47,241 nucleotides of DNA from contig CANJVG010000013.1 of the NCBI GenBank assembly GCA_947478005.1, positions 1-47,241 on the forward strand. The letters run 5' to 3'. A model generated the notes under the pieces. The model made no database searches. It had not been told where the DNA came from and saw only the letters and a program-made list of their open reading frames with translations. Made by a program: the position numbers and the translations under genes. The stretch comes from Bacteroidota bacterium. GTDB lineage: Bacteria > Bacteroidota > Bacteroidia > Chitinophagales > LD1. This document shows positions 16,742 to 24,106 of this stretch, in pieces (positions within the stretch are counted from its first letter, which is position 1; the number at the start of each line of letters is the position of its first letter).

Positions 16742-18049
16742 ATGAATATAGCGGAGCGGTTAAAGGATTTATTTACAAGTGCCGAAGCCAAGGAGCGCAA
16801 ACGAAGACTGCTTTCAGAGTCAGAGGTTTTTTGTATGGCTCCCTGGATTCAGTTGCATGCACAAACCAACGGAAAGGTTTCTCCCTGCTGCATGTCGTTT
16901 GTTACCGGTGGCAACGAATTGGGCGACCTGCGGGAGAATCCCGATTTGCGCGAAAGTTGGAATTCCAAAAACATGAAACAATTGCGGCAGAATATGTTGC
17001 AGAGTAAAAAGAGTTCTATCTGCACACACTGCTACGAATATGAAAAGGTGGGCAAGTTTAGCGAGCGAATGCAGTATAACCGCGACTTTAAAAACGAGTA
17101 CCCAAGAATCACCGCCACCTTAGCCGATGGTACTTTTAAGAAGTTGAGTGTGCCTGTGATTGATATTCGGTTTTCGAACAAATGCAATTACAAATGCAGG
17201 ATATGCGACAGCGACTACAGCACTTTGTGGTATGATGAAGAGAAAAAAATTGGACGCGCGGGAAGGTTAGCCCCGCTTACTTCCAAAGAAAATAAAGTAG
17301 CCAATGATGAACTTGCATTCTGGCAATCCTATCAATCGTTATTGCCCGAAGTGAAGCGGCTGCATTTTGCAGGAGGCGAGCCTTTGTTTATGGATGAACA
17401 CTATCAAACATTGGAACACCTTATTGCTATTGGCAAAACAGATGTGGCCCTTAGTTACAACACCAATTTTTCTACTCTTCGCTACAAACAATATAACGTG
17501 GTGGAGCTATGGAATAAATTTAAGAAGGTAGATGTGTGGGCCAGCCTAGATGGCATGGACGAGCGGGGCGATTATCAACGCAAAGGACAACGATGGAAAA
17601 CGATTGAAGAAAATATTCGCATGGTGAAGCAGCAATGCCCTTCGGTCATTTTTGGGGTGAATGCCACCGTGAGTATTTTTAATGTGCTCCATATTCCCTC
17701 GTTTTATAAATATTTGGTAGAGCAGCAATTGGTGTTGCCCGAACGCATGAATTTGTATCTGCTCTTCAGCCCCGAATATTTCAATATCACCAATCTTACC
17801 CCGGCTCTCAAACAAAAAGCTGTTCAGCAATTTGAAGAGTTAGAGCGCAGCTATTTGAACACATTGCCTGATTCGGCTAATATCAAAAATCATATTCGGT
17901 CAGTGATTACTTACATGCAGTCGGCTGAGGGCAACGCCCAAAAGGAATTTCAGCATTGGGTAAAGGCAGTAGACAACAGTCGGGAAGAAAATTTTGTTTC
18001 AACTTTTCCAGAGCTGGAAGAAATGATGGCTGAGAACCAATTTGCATAA
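16742..18049 (+). CDS. Radical SAM protein with N-terminal twitch domain, copy 2
   Basis: A 435-residue paralogue of the protein at 13416, collinear along its whole length. Accessory-cluster cysteines are Cys31, Cys49, Cys50, Cys94 and Cys97; the radical SAM triad is Cys148-x3-Cys152-x2-Cys155, followed by HFAGGEPLFMDEHYQ. All cluster ligands are retained in both copies, so both are likely active and may act on different positions or substrates. An ATG 5 bp upstream (16737) ends after two codons, supporting the start at 16742. The SGNH gene follows 24 bp downstream. Confidence 0.85.
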   Translation: MNIAERLKDLFTSAEAKERKRRLLSESEVFCMAPWIQLHAQTNGKVSPCCMSFVTGGNELGDLRENPDLRESWNSKNMKQLRQNMLQSKKSSICTHCYEYEKVGKFSERMQYNRDFKNEYPRITATLADGTFKKLSVPVIDIRFSNKCNYKCRICDSDYSTLWYDEEKKIGRAGRLAPLTSKENKVANDELAFWQSYQSLLPEVKRLHFAGGEPLFMDEHYQTLEHLIAIGKTDVALSYNTNFSTLRYKQYNVVELWNKFKKVDVWASLDGMDERGDYQRKGQRWKTIEENIRMVKQQCPSVIFGVNATVSIFNVLHIPSFYKYLVEQQLVLPERMNLYLLFSPEYFNITNLTPALKQKAVQQFEELERSYLNTLPDSANIKNHIRSVITYMQSAEGNAQKEFQHWVKAVDNSREENFVSTFPELEEMMAENQFA

Positions 18050-18073
18050 GTTCGAATCCATTTAAAATTAACC

Positions 18074-19345
18074 GTGGGCAAACCTTTCGATTTTGTGCAT
18101 CAAAATGTGGTTATTAAAATACCCATCAGGCTAATATTGTTGTTGCCTTTTACCGCCTATCTATTGTGGGAATACTATTGGTTCAAACAAGTAGGGTTGC
18201 ATTTTATTCAATGGCATACGCATCTGGCGGTCTATGTATATGTATGGTTAGTGGGTGCAGTTTGCTTCGTTGCTTTTTTACAAAAAGGTTCGTTCGAAAA
18301 AATACAGAAAGCGTTTTTGATTTTTACTTCCCTGGTTTTTTCGCTACTGATTGCCGAAATATTTTTGGGCTTTAGCGGCCAACTGTTTACACAAACCGAA
18401 AAAGATAGTGGCGTTTATAGCAGCCCCTTCAACGCTTCGGATAAAACCTATTACCACTTGTGGCCCGCTACACAAAAAGAACACTGGCTCACCAAGCCCG
18501 AGTTTTCTTTTTGGCGACCTACCAATTCAAAAGGGTTGCCCGACAGCGAATGGCCTACGGCTAAAAAACAAAACGAAAAACGGATATTGACTATGGGCGA
18601 TTCCTTTACCGAAGGTGATGGCGCCCCAAACGACTCCAGTTACGTTGCGTTGTTAAGGCAAAAACTGCTGGCTCGTGACACAGGCTTTTCGGTGTTCAAC
18701 GCGGGAGTTTGCGGCAGCGACCCTTTTAATAATTATGTGGTACTTCGCGATTGCCTGTTGGTTTATAAACCCGATATGATTATTGAAGCCATTGGCAGCA
18801 ACGATATGAATACCGATATTGCTCTGCGCGGAGGCATGGAGCGGTTTCAAAAGGATGGTTCGGTAAAATATTTTGCGGCTCCGTGGTGGGAGCCCCTGTA
18901 TGCCATCAGCTATGTAAGCCGTGTTTTTTTTAGGCTGGCGGGCTACAACGAACTACTGGTGAAAAATAAAATGAGCGAGGAACAGGAGGCGGAAGTAAAT
19001 GCCAAAACAATAGATTTGTTTAAGCAGTTTGCCGCTTTATGTCGCCAAAATCATATTCGCCTGGCGGTGGTTCTTCGGCCCGATAAATATGAAGTGAAAG
19101 ACAACCGCTATTCCTACAATTTTTCGCCTTTGCTGCATCAACTGCAAGCAGACACCACGCTACAAGTGCTTGACCTTTTGCCGGCCTACCGCTCTTATTT
19201 AAACAATAAACAGGCCGACCCTTTTGCCTATTACTGGGTTATGGACGGGCACCATAACGCGCGGGGTTACGAAATGATGGCGCAAACTATTTTCGAAAAT
19301 CTGGCTCCTTGGCTAAGCGACACCACCACAGTCGCACCCCAATAA
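18074..19345 (+). CDS. Membrane-anchored SGNH/GDSL hydrolase-like protein (paralogue 2)
   Basis: A 423-residue protein starting at GTG, 24 bp behind the twitch radical SAM gene. Three hydrophobic segments lie in the first 100 residues. The SGNH domain has block I GDSFTEGDG (Ser177), NAGVCGSDP, an intact block III IGSNDMN, and the C-terminal YWVMDGHHNARGY. It matches the protein at 4316 in membrane topology and many motifs (WYW..H..W near the N-terminus, FWRPTNSKG). It is the only paralogue of the three with the canonical ND of block III. Probably an extracytoplasmic acyl esterase or acyltransferase acting on the product of this locus. Confidence 0.78.
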   Translation: MGKPFDFVHQNVVIKIPIRLILLLPFTAYLLWEYYWFKQVGLHFIQWHTHLAVYVYVWLVGAVCFVAFLQKGSFEKIQKAFLIFTSLVFSLLIAEIFLGFSGQLFTQTEKDSGVYSSPFNASDKTYYHLWPATQKEHWLTKPEFSFWRPTNSKGLPDSEWPTAKKQNEKRILTMGDSFTEGDGAPNDSSYVALLRQKLLARDTGFSVFNAGVCGSDPFNNYVVLRDCLLVYKPDMIIEAIGSNDMNTDIALRGGMERFQKDGSVKYFAAPWWEPLYAISYVSRVFFRLAGYNELLVKNKMSEEQEAEVNAKTIDLFKQFAALCRQNHIRLAVVLRPDKYEVKDNRYSYNFSPLLHQLQADTTLQVLDLLPAYRSYLNNKQADPFAYYWVMDGHHNARGYEMMAQTIFENLAPWLSDTTTVAPQ

Positions 19346-19362
19346 TTTTCATCTCCCTCAAC

Positions 19363-19602
19363 TTATTCTTTGCAGTTTCCAGCCGTGCGTAATGCCGTGT
19401 CTCCCGAATTGTATATTCTTTTATGCGCTTTGCCCACAGCCTTGGCTATTCGGGTTGGCGAATAACTCTTTGTCCACTCTTCCATGGTCAATTCAAGATC
19501 TTGGTCCGGTTTCAGTTCCTTTAGTTTGGCGGTTATCCATAACTTGCGTCCATTTGAAAGTAATAGCCGGCTGCTGGCTTCTTATTTACTTAATTTTTGC
19601 AT
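19363..19602 (-). pseudogene. Small broken gene (about 79 codons, in-frame stop at codon 7)
   Basis: On the minus strand an ATG at 19602 is followed by MQKLSK, a TAA at 19584-19582, and then 72 more open codons to TAA at 19365-19363. The open part reads like a real small basic protein (LLLSNGRKLWITAKLKEL, later EEWTKSYSPTRIAKAVG). No ATG, GTG or TTG lies between the in-frame stop and residue 42, so translation of the whole frame is unlikely. Family not recognised. Either a pseudogene or an ORF by chance; the hydrophilic, protein-like text favours the former. Confidence 0.4.
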
Positions 19603-19664
19603 GTGCTTTACTTTAAAAATTAGTCGGGCGGGTTTCCGATAACGATAGCCCTACTTACTAATTG

Positions 19665-19855
19665 ATTCACTCAAAGTTTCATTTGCATCACTCAACCGCC
19701 TCTTAAATGCACTCAACCTACCATGAAGGTAGCCCAACTTACACTTACATACACTCAACCTGCATTTGGGTCAACTAAACATACAACTACATTCACCCTA
19801 CCTACCTTTAGATACAAGCAACGCACATTCCCATTCACCGAACTGCATGCAGCTA
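19665..19855. repeat. Degenerate tandem array, exact 21-bp period, about nine units
   Basis: The core CACTCAA recurs in recognisable form at 19668, 19689, 19710, 19731, 19752, 19773, 19794, 19815 and 19836, a constant 21-bp step despite heavily diverged bases. In the plus frame starting at 19666 all nine units stay open and give a heptapeptide pattern like ITQPPLK, CTQPTMK, YTQPAFG, FTLPTFR. There is no start codon before the third unit. Together with the pseudogene at 19363 it fills the 19346-19921 gap; I see nothing else there. Confidence 0.6.
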
Positions 19856-20002
19856 TAGGTGCAAGCATCAAAAAGATCCGAGTTTCAGGTTTTTTTGTGT
19901 CCTCCTGCATGTTTTAGGTAAGTGCTACAGAACGGATGGAGTTACTTCGCTATCCACACGCCCTTTTCTATTTTCGTAGAGTCAAAAAATAGACCCTATT
20001 GT

Positions 20003-21013
20003 ATGAAGAAAAATCTACTGCTATTGGTGGTTGCGCTGGCGCTAAGTTTTGGTATAGCAGAAATGGCCTGTCGCTTAAAAGGCGTTTATCTTTCCTACAA
20101 TGAACGAACCGGAGCAGGTGGCTACACTTCGCCTTTCCAAACCGATAACAGGGGATGGACCCATCGCTATCGCCCGAGCGAAACACGTCTATTGAAAAGA
20201 AATGAATTTACCGATTCATGGACTGCCAACGAAGATGGGTTGAAGGAGAAAGCCTTTCGCCTTAGTAAAGAAGAAAATCGGCTTTTGATATTGGGCGATA
20301 GTTATGCAGAAGGTGTAGGGGCTCCACCCGATAGTGCTTATCCGCGCATTTTAGAATCGCTTTTTAGGCAACATGGCGATTCGCAAACGCAAGTAATCAA
20401 TGGGGGCATTGGCGGCTCCGATGTGTTTTTTGCCTACAAATTATTGTTGGCTTTGGCACCAAAATATAAACCCGGCACGGTGGTACTCACCTGTAATCCC
20501 TCCGATATTCCGGAATATTTAACGCGGGGTGGTTTCGAGCGATTTGTGGACGATGACCATTTGCAATATAAAAGTGGGCCTTGGTTCGAATTTTTTTATG
20601 CCCACAGTTTATTAGTGCGGCTGATAGTGCATGATGTGCTTCATTACGACTTCAACTTTATTCCCCAAAAAAACTACCGGCAAGAGGTGATCCAGGCAGA
20701 AAATGCGATGTGTGGTGCTATCGATAGTTTTCAAATGTATTGCAACATTCATCACCTTCCTTTTGCGGTGGTGTTTCACCCTTTTTACCCGGATATTCAG
20801 CGACCTCAGGAATATCAAATGAAACGCATGATTGCCCACTGCCGTGAAAAAAATATTCGATGTACAGATGAACTGCCCTATTTGTTCCATCGCGGGATTA
20901 CTAAAGACAACTGGCAAAGTATTTATTGGCCGAGCGATGGACACTTCAAAAGCAGCGGCTATGAACTATTGGCCCAATGCGTGTATGAAATGGCAAAAAC
21001 CACCAATCAATAG
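20003..21013 (+). CDS. SGNH/GDSL hydrolase-like protein (paralogue 3, single N-terminal anchor)
   Basis: A 336-residue protein from ATG 20003 (MKKNLLLLVVALALSFGIAE gives a normal signal anchor); an upstream GTG at 19922 would add 27 residues without signal character. The SGNH domain has block I GDSYAEGVG (Ser100), block II NGGIGGSDVF, block III NPSDIPE without the canonical Asn-Asp pair, and the ending YWPSDGHFKSSGY with Asp and His. It lacks the extra transmembrane segments of paralogues 1 and 2 but shares the RGGxxRF and GPW(W/F)E motifs. It converges on the T9SS protein gene with an 18-bp gap. Substrate unknown. Confidence 0.75.
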   Translation: MKKNLLLLVVALALSFGIAEMACRLKGVYLSYNERTGAGGYTSPFQTDNRGWTHRYRPSETRLLKRNEFTDSWTANEDGLKEKAFRLSKEENRLLILGDSYAEGVGAPPDSAYPRILESLFRQHGDSQTQVINGGIGGSDVFFAYKLLLALAPKYKPGTVVLTCNPSDIPEYLTRGGFERFVDDDHLQYKSGPWFEFFYAHSLLVRLIVHDVLHYDFNFIPQKNYRQEVIQAENAMCGAIDSFQMYCNIHHLPFAVVFHPFYPDIQRPQEYQMKRMIAHCREKNIRCTDELPYLFHRGITKDNWQSIYWPSDGHFKSSGYELLAQCVYEMAKTTNQ

Positions 21014-21031
21014 GCTACAACTCCTTTTTTT

Positions 21032-23209
21032 CTACCTCTGCAGAACCAATTTTCGGGTAATAGTTTCGCCAACCGCAGTTAATCGAAGGGAATAGACACC
21101 CGATTGCCAGTTGGAGGTTTCTATTGAAAAACCGGAAGCAACTATTTTATCCGCATATACAATTCGGCCAAGTGCATCTACTATTTCCAGCGTGTATTGG
21201 GTATTTGTAGCTACTCCTAAAAATGAAAACTGTAAAGTTTCACTAAACGGATTTGGATACACCTGCCATGAGCTAAGAGGCGAAAGCTGAGCAATAGTAT
21301 TGGCAAAACTTACAGTAAACGTATCGGTCTTGGTGCAAAGGTTGCTGTCAGTTACTGTCACAATATATTGCCCCGGACTTAAAGCAGTAAGGTCAGAAGG
21401 AGAAGTAATATAAGGAGGCACACCACCACTAACGCTCACATTAATTGCACCATCAGTAGCGTTAGCAGTGCTGGCATTGATTGTTGTGCCGCTAACGTTT
21501 AATGCATAAGTATCATCAGCTATCGATACACTATCTGTTCTTACACAAGTGCCGGCAGTAACTGTATATCGATAATAACCCGCAGCTACATTCTGAATAC
21601 TGGTTGAATCAGAGCCATTGCTCCAATTAAAACTATACGGGGAAACCCCTGCGCTAACTGTTAACTCTGCCGAACCCAAGCCGCTACATGTCACTGCGGT
21701 ACTGTTGCTGGTTATAAACGGACAGTCGGTTGACCCGAAGTTCGGGCGAATAAATAAAGCGCGCTGATAGCCGGCTCCAAAGTTTTCAATAGCATCCCAG
21801 GAGGTATTAGTGCCCCAGTATTTTCGAGAAGTATTAGGGGTAAAAGATCCAAAAGCAGCGCCTAGTGTCATGGTAGAGGCACCATGCTCTTCCACTCCTA
21901 CATAAATTTTTCTGCCTGCAGCTACCTGTATTGGCGGATACACAGACATAGTTACCAAAACTCCATTAGCCGAATCGGTAGCGTTGTAAGAATAATCAGG
22001 CGAAGTGTATAATAGTTCACCCGGCAAATCAGTAAACCTGTCATACCCAAAAATTTTCAGGCGGGTCCGGTTGTCGTTATAAGTTCCCCCTTCGGTAAGG
22101 TAATAGGAAACTGAAGTAAGCAGGGTGTTTTCGTGAATTTCAAAATAACTGGCATACACGCCATCGCCAGTAAGTGCACCTACACCAACCGAGCCTACTA
22201 CCTGATCATTGTCACGGGCATAAGTGGAATCAGCAATGCTGATGGTAGAAGAAGCAGAGGTATCATTGGCATGATTCAAATCGGTTCCCTGAAATTTAGC
22301 CACATATTTTATTAGGTACACCCCATCACCGGTTGGTGTATAGGCTTGTGGTACAATAACGTTGGTAGACGAACCTGGAGTAAGCGACCCAACCGGATTA
22401 GAATTTGTAGAAGACACCCTCACCCCATCCCGATAAACTTCCATTTGCAAATACGCTCCCGAAACATTCGTGGTACCATAATTTTTGATGGTAGCCCCTA
22501 AATTTGAGAAAGCATGGATTTGGGAAGAAGGCGTTTTGACATATTCATCGGGATATTGTTGGATGCCTTCAACACCCACGTCATCCGGACTAAGAACGTC
22601 TACTTTTACATCATCAATCAACAAAAGATAATCATCAAACGAATTGTTTCTGTAAGCAATGCGTACGGTTTTATTGGCATAAGCCGCCAGAGAGACCGTG
22701 TGGGGAGTCCATACCGCATTTTCTGCAGGAACAGAAAATAAAACGGTTGAACTATCCACCATATTACCCAAGTTCCCTCGTGAGCCATTCGGCACATTTG
22801 GGTCAACCATTATTCGCACCTGATAACCATCCGGTGAATCTACATCATACACAACAGCCCTCCACGACAGTCGACCATTTGGTGAATTAGGAATAGAAAT
22901 AGGCGGTGTCCACATCCAGTCATCAGCCCGACCGGCAGGAACATACCAGGAGTTACTGAAAGCAGCAGTATCTGTAATAGTTTCATTAAAGTCTTCCCTT
23001 CTTATCCAGGCATCAGTAACAAATGCTACCGATGATTCGGGTGTCAGACTATCTACATCAACCAAGGTCCATGCCGGAGGGAAGGTGAAAGTTCCAGGTC
23101 CACCTGAGGTAGGTCCCGGGATATTGTCAAAAGTCTCATAAAATAATACTTGCGAAAATCCTATCACTATAAAGCATAGCAACATGAGCGTTATCGAAAT
23201 TTTTTTCAT
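21032..23209 (-). CDS. T9SS-secreted choice-of-anchor/cleaved-adhesin-like protein with SprB-like repeats
   Basis: A 725-residue secreted protein. I chose ATG 23209 because it opens a clear signal peptide (MKKISITLMLLCFIVIGFSQ); the longer frame from 23302 has no signal. The N-terminal region (FYETFDNIPG, then GRADDWMWTPPISIP and LLIDDVKVD) resembles cleaved-adhesin/choice-of-anchor-J domains. Two SprB-like beta repeats follow near residues 500-620 (SPYSFNWSNGSDSTS, GVPPYI). The C-terminal 75 residues are a type A T9SS sorting domain (WQVYPNPFSETLQ, ending in TRKLVLQR). It is exported by the type IX system and probably surface-bound or released. Ligand unknown. Confidence 0.85.
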   Translation of the reverse strand: MKKISITLMLLCFIVIGFSQVLFYETFDNIPGPTSGGPGTFTFPPAWTLVDVDSLTPESSVAFVTDAWIRREDFNETITDTAAFSNSWYVPAGRADDWMWTPPISIPNSPNGRLSWRAVVYDVDSPDGYQVRIMVDPNVPNGSRGNLGNMVDSSTVLFSVPAENAVWTPHTVSLAAYANKTVRIAYRNNSFDDYLLLIDDVKVDVLSPDDVGVEGIQQYPDEYVKTPSSQIHAFSNLGATIKNYGTTNVSGAYLQMEVYRDGVRVSSTNSNPVGSLTPGSSTNVIVPQAYTPTGDGVYLIKYVAKFQGTDLNHANDTSASSTISIADSTYARDNDQVVGSVGVGALTGDGVYASYFEIHENTLLTSVSYYLTEGGTYNDNRTRLKIFGYDRFTDLPGELLYTSPDYSYNATDSANGVLVTMSVYPPIQVAAGRKIYVGVEEHGASTMTLGAAFGSFTPNTSRKYWGTNTSWDAIENFGAGYQRALFIRPNFGSTDCPFITSNSTAVTCSGLGSAELTVSAGVSPYSFNWSNGSDSTSIQNVAAGYYRYTVTAGTCVRTDSVSIADDTYALNVSGTTINASTANATDGAINVSVSGGVPPYITSPSDLTALSPGQYIVTVTDSNLCTKTDTFTVSFANTIAQLSPLSSWQVYPNPFSETLQFSFLGVATNTQYTLEIVDALGRIVYADKIVASGFSIETSNWQSGVYSLRLTAVGETITRKLVLQR

Positions 23210-23382
23210 GCCAGGTTTGTTGGTATTAATATACCGCCAAAGATAAATTCCTTGTACAAACAGGAACCCCTTTCCCTTGCTTCTGCCAATAGAACTTATC
23301 AACCCTGAGCCGTTATTATGTTATCAATACTACACCAAACCCACAAGCGGGAAAGGAAGATTGGGTAAAGCTAAGAAATGCC

Positions 23383-23910
23383 TTACTGTTTCGCTAACTT
23401 TTGAAGTTCTTCTTCCAGCACAAATTCATCGCCATCCACATAGCCTGAATGCGTGAAAGCAATTTTGCCTTTGGCATCTACCACAACCGTAAATGGAACG
23501 CTTTGGATATTCATTTGGCGCTTCAAATCCTGATTTACATCGAGCAACACCTCATATTCCCATCGTTGTCCATCAACCGTTGGCTTCACCTTTGTGCTGC
23601 TACGCGAATCGTCAATTGAAATAGCTACAATTTGTACATTATATTTCTTTTTCCAATCGTCATAGATATCGGCCATATTAGTGAGTTCCTTTTTGCAAGG
23701 TACACACCAAGTTGCCCAAAAGCTAAGGATGGTAATTTTCCCTCTTTTGCCAATATCAGACACATTCACGTTTTTGCCGTTTATATCCGACAGAGAAATG
23801 TCCGGCAAAGATTTTTCACCAATAAATTTTTCTAATCCCTTTTTTTCAGATTGAGCAAAAGCTGAAAATGCCAGGGCAATGATTAATGCAGAGATGAAAC
23901 CTTTTTTCAT
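23383..23910 (-). CDS. TlpA/ResA-like thioredoxin-fold protein, secreted
   Basis: A 175-residue protein from ATG 23910, which opens the signal peptide MKKGFISALIIALAFSAFAQ; the longer frame to 23964 lacks one. The redoxin domain has the active-site Cys69-Val-Pro-Cys72 (FWATWCVPCKKEL), then IVAISIDDS, and a cis-proline loop (QSVPFTVVVD). TlpA-like proteins reduce disulfides in the periplasm, for example during cytochrome maturation. It stands alone between the T9SS gene and the divergent pheT. Confidence 0.88.
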   Translation of the reverse strand: MKKGFISALIIALAFSAFAQSEKKGLEKFIGEKSLPDISLSDINGKNVNVSDIGKRGKITILSFWATWCVPCKKELTNMADIYDDWKKKYNVQIVAISIDDSRSSTKVKPTVDGQRWEYEVLLDVNQDLKRQMNIQSVPFTVVVDAKGKIAFTHSGYVDGDEFVLEEELQKLAKQ

Positions 23911-24094
23911 GTAGTTCTTTTTGGTGTTGCTATTTTCAATGACTGTGCCAAATGCTGAATACAATGTAAAACTAACGCATTTTTGAAGAATTTGTATTCA
24001 AGAGTCTTTTGAATGTCTACGGGCAGACCCGGGAAAGGTTTGATAGAAATCGTTCAGACATAGTGCAGATGCCCCATGAGTATTCTTCTAATTT

Positions 24095-24102
24095 TATATT
24101 TG
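24095..24102 (+). promoter_or_regulatory. Candidate -7 promoter element of pheT
   Basis: TATATTTG is a perfect TAnnTTTG match, only 4 bp before the pheT ATG at 24107. Transcription would start at or very near the start codon, giving a leaderless or near-leaderless mRNA. No TTG stands at the -33 position. Confidence 0.4.
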
Positions 24103-24106
24103 CCGC

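Noticed and set aside
19723-19917. 64-codon ORF over the 21-bp repeats
   Set aside because: The ATG falls inside the third repeat unit and the upstream units are open but have no start, so the ORF is probably a consequence of the repeat period. Kept as a finding, not as a gene.
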